A stretch of DNA of 48,037 bases from Anabaena sp. UHCC 0204. Lineage in GTDB: Bacteria; Cyanobacteriota; Cyanobacteriia; Cyanobacteriales; Nostocaceae. The stretch is taken from contig NZ_VIKW01000031.1 in the NCBI RefSeq assembly GCF_009711975.1, forward strand, positions 1 to 48,037. The letters are read 5' to 3'. Positions 26,333 to 35,859 of the stretch are shown piece after piece. The first letter of the stretch is position 1. Every line of letters begins with the position of its first letter. The notes under the pieces are model-generated. The model was not told the DNA's origin, searched no databases, and worked only from the letters and a program-made list of their open reading frames with translations. The position numbers were made by a program, and so were the translations under genes.

Positions 26333-27235
26333 CTAAACTGCTTCGACGATGATTTCTTTGCTGATGCGATCGCGTAATCTCGCTTCAATCGCAATCTTTA
26401 AAGTTGCAGTGCTGCTAGAACATGAACCGCAAGCACCTTGGAGAATTACTTTAACTTTATCGCCTTCTACATCATAAAGTTCTACATCTCCCCCGTCGGC
26501 GATTAAAACGGGTCGGACTTCTTCATCTAATACTTTTTGAATCAGGGCAATTTTTTGAACTGTAGTTAATGGTCTTTGTTGCCCTGAACTAGGAATTTCT
26601 GTAGTAGGTTTCGCGCCGTAGCTGTTGAGATTTTGTTTGGCGGCTTCCTGCTTTACTTCTCTTATTATATCATCAATCTTCGTTAAACAAGAACCGCATC
26701 CGCCACCAGCTTTTACATAATTTGTTACCTGCTCTGCACTGAAGAGATTATTTTGAGCAACAGCCTTTCTAATTTTAGTATCTGTGATCCCAAAACAGCT
26801 ACAAATTAGGACACCTTCATCATCGTCATTATGGACAGCTAAAGGAATACCTCTATAATTAAATATAGCAGCTTCTAAAGCTTCTTGACCCATGACTGAA
26901 CAGTGCATTTTTGCTTCAGGTAAACCACCTAAATAATCAGCGATTTCCTTATTTGTAACTTGCAAAGCTTCATCTAAAGTCAAACCTTTAACCATTTCAG
27001 TTAAAGCACTGGAAGAAGCGATCGCACTTGTACAACCAAAAGTTTGAAAACGAGCATCAAGAATCTTATCAGATGCAACTTCCACTTTTAAATGTAATCT
27101 TAAAGCATCACCACAAGCAATACTTCCGACTTCACCAGTTGCCAGTTTCACACCAGCTTCGCCAGTTTCTTCAATTGCACCCTGGTTTTTAGGATCGTAA
27201 AATAACTCTAATACTTTATCAGTGTAGTCCCACAT
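26333..27235 (-). CDS. nifU: Fe-S cluster scaffold protein NifU
   Basis: 300-aa three-domain NifU that assembles Fe-S clusters for nitrogenase with NifS. The N-terminal IscU-like domain (to about residue 125) has cysteines in SIACGDALRL, FGCTSAIASS and MHCSVMG. The central bacterioferredoxin-type 2Fe-2S domain has LICSCFGITD and GGGCGSCLTKI. The C-terminal Nfu domain has CGSCSSSTATLKIAIEARLR. Length and domain order are standard for the nitrogen-fixation form. It follows nifS by 136 bp. Confidence 0.97.
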   Translation of the reverse strand: MWDYTDKVLELFYDPKNQGAIEETGEAGVKLATGEVGSIACGDALRLHLKVEVASDKILDARFQTFGCTSAIASSSALTEMVKGLTLDEALQVTNKEIADYLGGLPEAKMHCSVMGQEALEAAIFNYRGIPLAVHNDDDEGVLICSCFGITDTKIRKAVAQNNLFSAEQVTNYVKAGGGCGSCLTKIDDIIREVKQEAAKQNLNSYGAKPTTEIPSSGQQRPLTTVQKIALIQKVLDEEVRPVLIADGGDVELYDVEGDKVKVILQGACGSCSSSTATLKIAIEARLRDRISKEIIVEAV

Positions 27236-27240
27236 AATTG

Positions 27241-27271
27241 ATTTTGGATTTTGGATTTTAGATTTTGGATG
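27241..27271. repeat. Short tandem repeat in nifS-nifU spacer
   Basis: Four imperfect copies of GATTTTG(G/A) directly upstream of nifU, a typical cyanobacterial heptamer/octamer repeat. Confidence 0.6.
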
Positions 27272-27338
27272 TTAGATTGGCAATTCGTAATTTTCGATTG
27301 GTCAGCAGTCAATTTTTATTTACTACTGACCACTGTAC

Positions 27339-27403
27339 GGGCGAAGCATTCGGGCGACTAATTATCAATTTTTATCTAAGGCTATTTTCCGAATGCTTCG
27401 CCC
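27339..27403. repeat. Inverted repeat pair overlapping nifS 3' end
   Basis: GGGCGAAGCATTCGG at 27339-27353 and its exact complement at 27389-27403, a common cyanobacterial dispersed repeat. The second copy lies inside the nifS reading frame and encodes part of its C-terminus. Confidence 0.75.
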
Positions 27404-28601
27404 CTACGACTACTGACTGTTGTTGTAACCAATCGGCATTATCATTTTTGAAGGGAGATAAAGCCCGGAGACGGTCAACAATTTCCGGCATTACAGCTAT
27501 TACTTGATCAATTTCCGCTTCTGTTGTGTAGCGAGAAAGACTGAAGCGAATTGAACCATGTAAAGTCGTGTAGGGTAAACCCATAGCTCGTAAAACATGA
27601 GAAGGTTCAAGAGAACCAGAAGTACAAGCAGAACCAGAAGAAGCACAAATACCGTACTTATTTAAAGAGAGCAAAATTGCTTCACCTTCAATATATTTGA
27701 AACCGATATTTGTAGTATTTGGCAATCTATTTTTGATATCACCATTTACTTCACAATCGGAAATTTTAGCCAGAAGAGTTTGTTCCAAATAATCACGCAA
27801 CTTTCTTTCTTTAGTAGTTGCCTGTTCTATATGTAGCTTTTCCAATTCCGCAGCTTTGCCCAAAGCAATAATTCCGGGAACGTTCTCTGTACCTGCTCTG
27901 CGTCCCCGTTCTTGGTGTCCACCAACTAATAAAGGACGGAATCGAACTCCACGTCTAACATACAAAGCACCAATACCTTTAGGAGCATGAATTTTGTGAC
28001 CAGATATAGTTAACATATCTATGGTGCTGGTCTTCATATTCAAGGGTATTTTGCCTACCGCTTGCACTGCATCAACGTGGAAGATTGCTCCATATTCTTT
28101 AACCATAGCACCAATTTCTTCAATTGGAAAAATAGTGCCGGTTTCATTATTGGCATACATCATTGTCACCAATGCAGTGTTACCAGTTAGAGAAGCTTCT
28201 AACTCGTTCAAATCCATTTGTCCCTTAGCATTTACTGACAAATAGGTAACTTGATAACCTTTAGATTCTAATTGTTTGCAGACATTTAAAACTGCTGGAT
28301 GTTCTACTTGGGAAGTGATGATGTGACGTTTTTCGGGTTGAGCTAATAATGCAGCATGAATAGCAGCATTATCACCTTCAGTTCCGCAACTGGTAAAAAT
28401 AATTTCTGATTCTTCTGCTCCAAGTAAAGCAGCAACTTGTTCTCTGGCTGTTTTTACAGCTTTACCAAGTTGTCCACCAAAACTGTGCATACTAGAAGGA
28501 TTGGCATAGTAGTCCGTCAAATAAGGCATCATTGCCTCTACAACTTGAGGATCTATTTTAGTGGTGGCATTATTATCAAGATAGATGCAATTATTTTGCA
28601 T
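27372..28601 (-). CDS. nifS: Cysteine desulfurase NifS
   Basis: 409-aa PLP-dependent desulfurase that supplies sulfur to NifU. The PLP lysine lies in TISGHKIHAPKGIGALY, the active-site cysteine in ASSGSACTSGSLEPSHVL, and the N-terminal IYLDNNATTKIDP is typical. Group I NifS/IscS-like with a normal core. The last ~10 codons (GAKHSENSLR) are derived from a dispersed GGGCGAAGCATTCGG repeat, so the C-terminus is slightly extended or altered. RBS not obvious. Between fdxN and nifU, as in all heterocystous nif clusters. Confidence 0.97.
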   Translation of the reverse strand: MQNNCIYLDNNATTKIDPQVVEAMMPYLTDYYANPSSMHSFGGQLGKAVKTAREQVAALLGAEESEIIFTSCGTEGDNAAIHAALLAQPEKRHIITSQVEHPAVLNVCKQLESKGYQVTYLSVNAKGQMDLNELEASLTGNTALVTMMYANNETGTIFPIEEIGAMVKEYGAIFHVDAVQAVGKIPLNMKTSTIDMLTISGHKIHAPKGIGALYVRRGVRFRPLLVGGHQERGRRAGTENVPGIIALGKAAELEKLHIEQATTKERKLRDYLEQTLLAKISDCEVNGDIKNRLPNTTNIGFKYIEGEAILLSLNKYGICASSGSACTSGSLEPSHVLRAMGLPYTTLHGSIRFSLSRYTTEAEIDQVIAVMPEIVDRLRALSPFKNDNADWLQQQSVVVGAKHSENSLR

Positions 28602-28644
28602 GGTTTTCTCTATAAAAGTATAAAGTGGTAAAGAAGGAGTCAGG

Positions 28645-28696
28645 GGGAGAGGGGCAGGGGAGCAGGGGAGCAGAGGGGCAGAGGGGCAGGGGAGAA
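28645..28696. repeat. G-rich short tandem repeats in fdxN-nifS spacer
   Basis: Irregular GGGGAGCA / GAGGGGCA units, same class as the array at 36745-36857, followed by GTCACCT(G/A)TC-type repeats (28724-28752) that run up to the fdxN stop. Confidence 0.65.
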
Positions 28697-28750
28697 TATT
28701 TATCTTTCCTATTTCCTATTAACTGTCACCTGTCACCTGTCCCCTGTCAC

Positions 28751-29095
28751 CTATATAACTACTTGTCCTTGATGCTTTTGCAACTGTTCGGAGAACTTCT
28801 GAGAATAAGAGTTATACCAATTTTCCCAGTAGTCTTGTTTTTTTGTTAACTTTGCTAAGACACGGTTGTAATTAGCAAACCAACTTTCCCAATAATCACT
28901 AGGTTGTTTAACGCAACCATTAGCAGTAGGACAACTGGCTTTACATTGAGGTACAGTGTGAATACTACCAGCGCAGTTTGTGCAAAGTTTAGAGTCAATC
29001 CAGTAATTACCGTCACCTTCTTTAATTGCACCGGTAGGACAAACAGATAAACACAACTTGCAGGAAATACACTGGCTAGTAATTTTGTAAGCCAT
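28751..29095 (-). CDS. fdxN: Bacterial-type ferredoxin FdxN
   Basis: 114-aa ferredoxin with one canonical 4Fe-4S motif, CISCKLCLSVCPTGAI, and a second modified one, CTNCAGSI, a spacer with PQCKASCPT, then NGC. This gives two clusters with an extended loop, as in nif-associated FdxN, which supports NifB-dependent cofactor synthesis. The C-terminal ~45 residues are aromatic (YWESWFANYN, YWENWYNSYS). The gene is intact here: unlike PCC 7120, there is no fdxN element. 88 bp downstream of nifB. Confidence 0.95.
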   Translation of the reverse strand: MAYKITSQCISCKLCLSVCPTGAIKEGDGNYWIDSKLCTNCAGSIHTVPQCKASCPTANGCVKQPSDYWESWFANYNRVLAKLTKKQDYWENWYNSYSQKFSEQLQKHQGQVVI

Positions 29096-29183
29096 GATTA
29101 TTTACCTTGGTGTGAATTGGTGAATTGGTAACAGGTAATTGGTGATTGGTGATTGGAAAATATTACCCATTACCAATTACCTT

Positions 29184-30644
29184 TTACCCATTAGCCTTAA
29201 CATATTCCTCGTAAAATTCTAAAGCAACCTTTTCAATTACGTCGTAGGCTTCAACAGTTTGGATTCCTGCTGCTTCTAATTTTTCTTTGGGACAATTGCC
29301 TATTTTCGATACTAAGACTGCTTTACAATCTGCGATCGCTTTCATTATATTGTCTGCGGTAGCTTCTTCGCTGTAACCACCTTGACAGTATTGATCAATC
29401 TTCCGATGACTGATAAAGCGCACTTCATTACCATCAACTTCATAAATTTGAAATTCTTTGGCGTGTCCGAAGTGTTGGTTAACTAATCCACCGCCTTTTG
29501 TCGCTACTGCAACTAGGATTTTAGGTTTGTTTTGTAGAGATTTACCATCATTATTCTCTACAGAATTGGCTTTAGCTTTGTCTTTGGCTGCCTTAATTTC
29601 TTCTCTAAATTTCTCAATACCTTCGTGAACTTCTTGACGGGTTTCAAAGTTATATTCTGGAGCCATTTCCATGAATTTATCTTTAGTAAATTCTTGGCTA
29701 CGATCTTCTCCTAATAATCCTACCGCATCGGCTCGACACTGGCGACAGTGGCGCATCATTTTCATGTTACCAGAGCAATTGTCTTGGACTTCTTTCAGTT
29801 CTTTTCCTGTTGGTCCACGTTGACCAGTTAAACCAAAATGAGTACCATGTTCTGGTGCAGAAATCAGCGGCATGATGTTGTGTAAGAATGCTCCTCTTTC
29901 ACGAATAGCCTTGTTAACTTCTACCAAATGTTGATCATTAACTCCAGGAATCATCACGGAATTAACTTTGCATAAGATATCAGCTTCTTTGAGAGCTTGC
30001 AATCCTTCTAACTGCTTTTCTAGAAGAATTTTTGCTCCTTCAACCCCTCTATAACGTTTGCGTTTATAGTGAACCCAAGAATAGATTTGTGCGCCTATTT
30101 CGGGGTCAATGGTATTAAGGGTGATAGTAACGTGATCTATATTTAATTGTTTGATGCGATCGATATATTCGGTGAGCATCAAACCGTTAGTTGATAAGCA
30201 CAATTTAATATCTGGTGCTTTGTCTGCAATTAATTCAAAAGTCCGAAAAGTTTTTTCTGGATTAGCCAAAGGATCACCAGGACCAGCAACTCCTAATACA
30301 GTCATTTGGGGAATTTTTCCGGCAATTACTAACACTTTATGTGCAGCTTCTTCCGGTGTGAGCAGTTCACTCACTACTCCAGGACGACTTTCGTTAGCGC
30401 AGTCATACTTGCGGTTACAATAGTTACATTGAATATTGCAAGCTGGAGCAACAGCAACGTGCATCCGTGCATAGTGATGATGAGCCTCTTCACTATAACA
30501 AGGGTGTTTAGAAATGCGTTCTATGAGTTTTTCATCCATTTCTGGAGTTGTGCTGCTGTCGCAACCACAAGCAGCAGATGTAGCCGGGCTGATAATGATA
30601 TCCTGATTTTCGGAGGTGAGAATGTCTATAGCAGGTAGTGTCAT
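29184..30644 (-). CDS. nifB: FeMo-cofactor biosynthesis radical SAM protein NifB
   Basis: 486-aa NifB that makes the 8Fe-9S-C NifB-co core of FeMo-co. The radical SAM motif is [18 protein letters not shown] (CxxxCxxC). A downstream [17 protein letters not shown] supplies cysteines for accessory clusters. A C-terminal NifX-like domain begins at about residue 375 ([19 protein letters not shown]). A TTG at 30656 in frame would add four residues; ATG 30644 is preferred. First gene of the nifB-fdxN-nifS-nifU operon. The 840-bp region upstream should contain its CnfR-dependent promoter, although cnfR is not present in the window. Confidence 0.97.
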   Translation of the reverse strand: MTLPAIDILTSENQDIIISPATSAACGCDSSTTPEMDEKLIERISKHPCYSEEAHHHYARMHVAVAPACNIQCNYCNRKYDCANESRPGVVSELLTPEEAAHKVLVIAGKIPQMTVLGVAGPGDPLANPEKTFRTFELIADKAPDIKLCLSTNGLMLTEYIDRIKQLNIDHVTITLNTIDPEIGAQIYSWVHYKRKRYRGVEGAKILLEKQLEGLQALKEADILCKVNSVMIPGVNDQHLVEVNKAIRERGAFLHNIMPLISAPEHGTHFGLTGQRGPTGKELKEVQDNCSGNMKMMRHCRQCRADAVGLLGEDRSQEFTKDKFMEMAPEYNFETRQEVHEGIEKFREEIKAAKDKAKANSVENNDGKSLQNKPKILVAVATKGGGLVNQHFGHAKEFQIYEVDGNEVRFISHRKIDQYCQGGYSEEATADNIMKAIADCKAVLVSKIGNCPKEKLEAAGIQTVEAYDVIEKVALEFYEEYVKANG

Positions 30645-30656
30645 TGAATTTCGCAA

Positions 30657-31480
30657 GTTCGGTGGACTAGAGGGCCACTGTGGGAGATGCTGTTACTACT
30701 GCCAATGTCTGGAAATTGAATAAGCTGTATACAGCCGTAACTTCAATTTACTTGGACATGGTGCTATCTCATCCCTCCACTCACTTTTGGCTGCTAACTT
30801 TGTTAAGGAGCGTTAAGTGATTGGCGATAAATGATTTATAGCAGTCCGTTCTTTAGCCGTTGCTGGGTTTATCTGGGATAGAACTTATTGGATTTATTAG
30901 TTTTGTACTCAAATTCTAAAATCCTTGTATTGCAACCATAAAAAAATTAAAAAAACTTTTTTTGGGTAGGGGTACGAGTATTTATAGTGAGGGGTACTAG
31001 TATTTATAGTGAGGGGTTCAGGATTTCTTTGTACTCATCTAAAACTCAATACCTGTCAGGATTTGAGCTATATTTTCATCGGGTTTTTCTAATATTCAAC
31101 TGTACTCAAGTTTCCCGCAAATTCTCCTGAAAACTCTGGTTTGTCAGGGATTTAAGGGTAAAAAACTGGAGTAGAATCAACCTGATTACTCCAGATACGT
31201 GCGAAATTCAATTCTGTATACAACCTATCATTTATTTTTCGCATAAAAATGCAATTTATCTTTTCTTAATTTTTCTATTTTTCATGATACAAAACATAGC
31301 TAGATCCTGACTATATCAGGAATGTAGCATTGAAAAAACATCTATCTTAATGCAGATCATTTTCAAAAGATTTAATTGTTTTATCATTATTTCTTGATGA
31401 TTATTGATAATTTTGTTAACCATGAACTTTCAATTATCATTACACTATAACTATGACGAACAAATCGAATTAGGGAAAAT
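30657..31480 (-). promoter_or_regulatory. Region upstream of nifB, expected to hold the operon promoter
   Basis: About 820 bp without a gene between divergently transcribed nifB and the MDR oxidoreductase. Notable content: a tandem pair of 22-bp repeats at 30969-31012, a G/C-rich stretch next to nifB (30657-30720), and AT-rich DNA at 31205-31440. Transcription of nifB operons in heterocysts depends on CnfR; its exact site cannot be assigned by eye. Confidence 0.4.
30969..31012. repeat. Tandem 22-bp repeat upstream of nifB
   Basis: Two adjacent 22-bp units (30969-30990 and 30991-31012) of the form GGGGTAC-G/T-AGTATTTATAG..., differing at a single base and followed by a third partial GGGGTT. 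Located about 325-370 bp upstream of the nifB start. Candidate activator-binding site. Confidence 0.6.
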
Positions 31481-31483
31481 GTG

Positions 31484-32443
31484 ATGAAAGCTGTTGTTAT
31501 CCATCGTTATGGCTCTCCTGAAGTTTTGCAATATGAAGAGGTGGAACAACCAAAAATTAAGCCTGAGCAATTACTTGTCAAAGTTCATGCTAGTAGTGTT
31601 AATCCCATTGATTGGAAAACCCGCAAAGGGATGTTGAGTATATTAACAGGAAACAAATTTCCGCTGATTTTGGGTTTTGATGTGGCTGGGGAGGTGGTGG
31701 AAGTTGGTTCGCAAGTAACGCGCTTTCAGGTAGGTGATGCTATTTATGGCAGCACTAACTTTCCTGGTGGTGCTTATGCCGAATTTGCAGTTGTTCCCGA
31801 AAATTTAGCTGCTCCCAAACCCACAAATCTGACTTATGAAGAAGCCGCAACTGTTCCTTTAGCGGCGCTAACGGCTCTTCAAGCCCTGCGAGACTTGGGT
31901 AATCTCAAATCAGGTCAATCGGTATTGATTAATGGGGCTTCGGGCGGTGTGGGCGTTTTTGCTGTGCAAATTGCTAAGGCTTTGGGGGCTGAGGTGACTG
32001 GTGTTTGCAGTGCTAAAAATTTGGATTTGGTGAAGTCTCTGAATGCAGATTTAGTTATTGACTATACTATACAGGATTTTACAGAAGGTAATGTGCAGTA
32101 CGATATCATTTTTGATGTAGTTGCTAAAAGAGAATTTTCTGAATGCAGAAAGGTTTTAAAGCCCAATGGGGTTTTTATTTCTACTTTACCTACCCCAGAT
32201 GTAATTTTGCAGATTATTTTAACGGCGGTTTTTCCGGGACAAAAGGTAAAATTTGTCTTAGAAAGACCTAATAGCCAGGATTTGCTGTATTTGCAAAAGT
32301 TAATTGAAACAGGTAAAATGCGGACTGTAGTTGATCGCACATATCCATTACAAGAATTAATTGCTGCTCATCAGTATAGTGAAAGTGAACGAGCTATGGG
32401 TAAAATTGCGATCGCTGTAAATACAGTATTTACCCGCATTTAA
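31484..32443 (+). CDS. NAD(P)-dependent MDR-family alcohol dehydrogenase/quinone oxidoreductase
   Basis: 319-aa medium-chain reductase. The GroES-like N-domain contains SSVNPIDWKTRKG and GFDVAGEVVEVGS; the Rossmann motif is VLINGASGGVGVFAVQIAK. The structural-zinc cysteine cluster is absent, placing it with zinc-free quinone-oxidoreductase-like enzymes that reduce quinones or enones with NADPH. I use ATG 31484 (AGGG 7 nt upstream); a GTG at 31481 is one codon earlier. Monocistronic and divergent from nifB. Substrate unknown. Confidence 0.9.
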   Translation: MKAVVIHRYGSPEVLQYEEVEQPKIKPEQLLVKVHASSVNPIDWKTRKGMLSILTGNKFPLILGFDVAGEVVEVGSQVTRFQVGDAIYGSTNFPGGAYAEFAVVPENLAAPKPTNLTYEEAATVPLAALTALQALRDLGNLKSGQSVLINGASGGVGVFAVQIAKALGAEVTGVCSAKNLDLVKSLNADLVIDYTIQDFTEGNVQYDIIFDVVAKREFSECRKVLKPNGVFISTLPTPDVILQIILTAVFPGQKVKFVLERPNSQDLLYLQKLIETGKMRTVVDRTYPLQELIAAHQYSESERAMGKIAIAVNTVFTRI

Positions 32444-32483
32444 TTGTACTGCATTTAACCTATTTCTGATTCTCTTTCTCCAG

Positions 32484-34046
32484 CTATATCTCACTCACGA
32501 CTGTTGACGCAGTTGCAAATTTTAATGGCAAAGATAATACATAACGATATCCTGATTCTGGTGAACCTTGAATAGAAATTTGTCCATTATGCAATTCTGC
32601 TAAATGACAACTCAACAATAGTCCTAGTTTTTCACGTGACATATTAGCCGCTAATTTTTCAGTTTTTTCAACTAAACAATCACCTAACATATCTGAGTAA
32701 GAATCAGGAACTTTTTGGGGATTTTCTGACTGCATATCATCATTGCTATACTCATCTACCACAGCTACCATTTGCGAGGAATTGAGGTAAAAGTAAGCAT
32801 CACAGTCAGTAATACCATCTCCTAACCAAGGATGAGATACCCAAACTGTCACACATAAAGTATCTTCTTTATATGTAACGTGAATTCTGACTATGCTACC
32901 CATAGCAGAAATTTGAATGACACTAAAAATCAAATTATATAAAATTTGTCGTACTTTATCTTTATCTAAAGATAAGAAGCGATTACGCCCTGGTTCTATA
33001 GATAGGCGAATATTTTGATCCCGACGAGTAGCTAGTTCTTCTAAAGTATTGATAACTTGTTTACACAGCATTTCAATATCTACAGGAACTAAATTTATGA
33101 CATGGGAATTTTGATTTGTTGCGTCTAATTCGGTAATTTCATTGACTAGAGAAAGTAAATATTTGCCACTATGTTGGATGATTTCTAAATATTCTTTTTG
33201 TTTAGTTGTCAGTGGTCCATAAATTTCTCTTCCTAATACACCAGCCATTCCTAATATAGATGTTAATGGTGTCCGTAATTCTTGAGTTAGCTGGCTGAGA
33301 AGTTCTAATTGAATTTGTTTAGTTAAGTCTAAGTCTGCTTCTACATGAGTCGCAGCAACTTTTAAGTCAATTGTTTGTGCTTCTAAAAGTGAAAAATTTG
33401 AATTAGGTTTAACGGTTCTTGGTTCTGAGTTATCTTTTAATAAGCGGTTGCGCTCAAACTCACTCATACTCCAACGCGCAATTATTTGTAAGAATTCAAT
33501 ATCACGAGTTGTAAAATTACGAGGCTGTCTATCCATGACTGCTAATGTACCCAAACAATTACCTGCTGCATCAATTAGAGGCGCTCCCAAGTAAGTACGA
33601 ATACCATAATCACGAACTAATTTACTTTCTTGAATGAATGAATTTGTGTCAAGATTTGTATCATTAATGACTAAAACTTGTGATGTTTCTACGACTTGAG
33701 TACAAAATGATTCCTGGCGCAAAAGTTGGCGGTTGCGAGCTAAGTCATTCATTAATCCTAGCCGGGATAAGCCCACCGCTGATTTGAACCAATGAAGTTT
33801 TTGGTCAATAAATCCTAAAATAGAAATTTCTACACCTAAAAAGTGAGCAGCGGTTTGGGTAGCTTCTTCAAACACCGGAATCATTTCTGATTGTCGCAGC
33901 CCCAGACTTGTCAGTGCTTGAAGACGTTGTTGTTCTTTTGGGGTGACGGAATTCCAATTATGTTGGGGCGCAAATAATTTATTTTCTGAATCTACCATTG
34001 TCATTATTACCTTGATAACTGCTGGCTTGATGAGGCAAATAACCAT
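32484..34046 (-). CDS. GAF domain histidine-kinase-like protein lacking the phospho-acceptor His
   Basis: 520 aa from ATG 34046; an internal ATG at 34004 (MTMVDSENKLFAPQ) is an alternative start. The GAF domain spans about residues 55-205 (ISILGFIDQKLHWFKSAVGL, then YLGAPLIDAAGNCLGTLAVM). Next comes a HisKA-like dimerisation helix in which the usual SHELRTPL reads LTQELRTPLTSI: Gln255 replaces the phosphorylated His. The ATPase domain is degenerate (DKVRQILYNLIFSVI, no clear DxGxGI). It is therefore probably a catalytically dead sensor or scaffold, possibly signalling by partner binding. Monocistronic. Confidence 0.88.
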   Translation of the reverse strand: MVICLIKPAVIKVIMTMVDSENKLFAPQHNWNSVTPKEQQRLQALTSLGLRQSEMIPVFEEATQTAAHFLGVEISILGFIDQKLHWFKSAVGLSRLGLMNDLARNRQLLRQESFCTQVVETSQVLVINDTNLDTNSFIQESKLVRDYGIRTYLGAPLIDAAGNCLGTLAVMDRQPRNFTTRDIEFLQIIARWSMSEFERNRLLKDNSEPRTVKPNSNFSLLEAQTIDLKVAATHVEADLDLTKQIQLELLSQLTQELRTPLTSILGMAGVLGREIYGPLTTKQKEYLEIIQHSGKYLLSLVNEITELDATNQNSHVINLVPVDIEMLCKQVINTLEELATRRDQNIRLSIEPGRNRFLSLDKDKVRQILYNLIFSVIQISAMGSIVRIHVTYKEDTLCVTVWVSHPWLGDGITDCDAYFYLNSSQMVAVVDEYSNDDMQSENPQKVPDSYSDMLGDCLVEKTEKLAANMSREKLGLLLSCHLAELHNGQISIQGSPESGYRYVLSLPLKFATASTVVSEI

Positions 34047-34655
34047 GAGAGGTTATCCTGTCCTTTTTTTAAGCATTCCCTAATTGTGCCTAGAATCAAT
34101 ACTTTGGGAGAAAAAATTTTTGTCCTGACAACCTGAAGGATAATTACAGTGATTTTCGGGTAAATTCACCACATTTTATATCTCACGCAAAGGCGCAAAG
34201 ACGCAAAGGAAGAAAGGAATAGAAAAATTAGCGTGTGGTACGAATACATGAAAACTGCTGTAATCACAAATTATAAATAACGAACTAGGATTTGATATAA
34301 TTATCAGTATCAATAACTAGGAGGTATCTCAGTTATTCTACTTATTGAATAATGAGAACAGAATTGCTGATCAAAAATATCTAAACCCCTTCCAAGTTGA
34401 AATCCATAGTTTTTTCTATGGCGAAAACTCAAGTTTTCAAGATGGATGAGGTTTAAAGCTAAATTCTGCCTTAAATTCCCCTAGTACAGATTGGCGTAAA
34501 TAAACCAACTATTCCAAATCTCTGAAAAGCTCATGCTGTATTCATTTTGATTTTTGACTTTTGACTTTTGACTTCCGCCTTGCGGTACTAGTGTCCCACA
34601 ATTTGGGAAACTCGAATACTGTTATAGTTTTTTAGGCTACTCAATCACTAAGCAA
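34047..34655. other. 609-bp intergenic region with repeats and twin hairpins
   Basis: No gene. Contains a dispersed gcaaaggcgcaaagacgcaaagg repeat (about 34187-34209), two adjacent hairpins at 34404-34438, and a (GACTTTT)n tandem repeat at about 34549-34573 followed by gacttccgccttgcggtact. It probably includes promoters for the divergent kinase-like and aminotransferase genes. Confidence 0.4.
34404..34438. repeat. Twin hairpins
   Basis: CCATAG-TTTTTT-CTATGG (34404-34421) is followed one base later by GAAAACT-CA-AGTTTTC (34423-34438). Both are perfect short stems. Could be a regulatory RNA structure; no U-run follows, so a terminator is less likely. Confidence 0.5.
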
Positions 34656-35789
34656 ATGACTGTAAAAATTCCTTTTGTTGATTTGAAATTTCAACACCAG
34701 CCAATTCAATCTCAACTGCACCAAGCAATAGAGAATGTATTGACAAAGGGTGATTTTATTTTAGGACAAGCAGTATCAGATTTTGAGACAGCCTTCGCAA
34801 CGGCTTCCGGGACAAAATATGGGGTTGGGGTAGCATCAGGAACAGATGCGATCGCTCTGGGGTTAGAAGCCTGTAATATTGGCATAGGTGATGAAGTCAT
34901 TTTACCTGCCAATACCTTTGTTGCTACATTGATAGGCGTACTAAAAACCGGAGCAAAGCCGATTTTAGTAGATTGTGACCCCAAAACGGCCTTAATTGAT
35001 TTAGAAGCCGCTGCAAAAGCCGTAACACCCCAAACCAAAGCCATTATTCCCGTCCACCTATATGGACAAATGGTATCACCAAGTCAGCTATTAGATTTTG
35101 CCAATACCCATCAAGTCATCATTTTTGAAGATGCAGCCCAAGCACACTTAGCAGAAAGAGAAGGATACAAAGCCGGCTCAGTAGGGAAAGCAGCAGCCTT
35201 TAGTTTTTATCCCAGCAAGAATTTAGGCGCTTTGGGAGATGGGGGAATATTGGTGACAGCAGATGCAGATATAGCCACAAAAATGCGTCGCTTACGAAAT
35301 TATGGTTCATCTCAAAAGTACGTGCATCTAGAACCGGGAACTAATAGCCGTTTGGACACCTTACAAGCAGCGATATTACAACAAAAATTACCCTATTTAG
35401 AGAAATGGAATAGCGATCGCTTGACTATCGCCCAAGAGTATAATCAAAAACTAGCCCCTTTAGCCTCTCTTGGTATTCTGCCCATAGAAAATCAAAGTAG
35501 TACAGGTCATGTTTATCATCTTTATGTCATCAATATAGATCAATCTTGTCCTGTAACCCGCGCACAAATACAAACACAATTAACAACAGCCGGCATTCAA
35601 ACAGGAATTCATTACCCAATTCCCTGTCATCTCCAACCAGCATTTACATATTTAGGTTATCAAAATGGAGACTTTCCCCATTCAGAACAGCTATCTACAC
35701 AAATATTATCCTTACCCATGTACCCTGGTTTGAATAGCAATCAAATCACAGAAGTTGTCTCTACTATAGCCATCCTATTTGATCTATAG
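34656..35789 (+). CDS. DegT/DnrJ/EryC1/StrS family sugar aminotransferase
   Basis: 377-aa PLP-dependent aminotransferase that makes amino sugars for surface polysaccharides. Start IPFVDLKFQHQPI, GVASGTDAIALGLEA, VPVHLYGQ-type motif (IIPVHLYGQMVSPSQLLDFA), FEDAAQAHLA, the lysine in SFYPSKNLGALGDGG, and C-terminal GIQTGIHYPIPCHLQP are all family hallmarks. First gene of a plus-strand surface-polysaccharide block (34656-41412). It ends about 70 bp before the exosortase start. Confidence 0.95.
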   Translation: MTVKIPFVDLKFQHQPIQSQLHQAIENVLTKGDFILGQAVSDFETAFATASGTKYGVGVASGTDAIALGLEACNIGIGDEVILPANTFVATLIGVLKTGAKPILVDCDPKTALIDLEAAAKAVTPQTKAIIPVHLYGQMVSPSQLLDFANTHQVIIFEDAAQAHLAEREGYKAGSVGKAAAFSFYPSKNLGALGDGGILVTADADIATKMRRLRNYGSSQKYVHLEPGTNSRLDTLQAAILQQKLPYLEKWNSDRLTIAQEYNQKLAPLASLGILPIENQSSTGHVYHLYVINIDQSCPVTRAQIQTQLTTAGIQTGIHYPIPCHLQPAFTYLGYQNGDFPHSEQLSTQILSLPMYPGLNSNQITEVVSTIAILFDL

Positions 35790-35859
35790 AATAGGGACTA
35801 GAAAGAGGCTGGAGAAAGGGGGACAGGATCACATTTTTTGTCAATTATCAATTATCAAT

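Noticed and set aside
28751-29095. An fdxN excision element
   Set aside because: fdxN is a continuous 114-aa frame with all cluster cysteines; no interruption.
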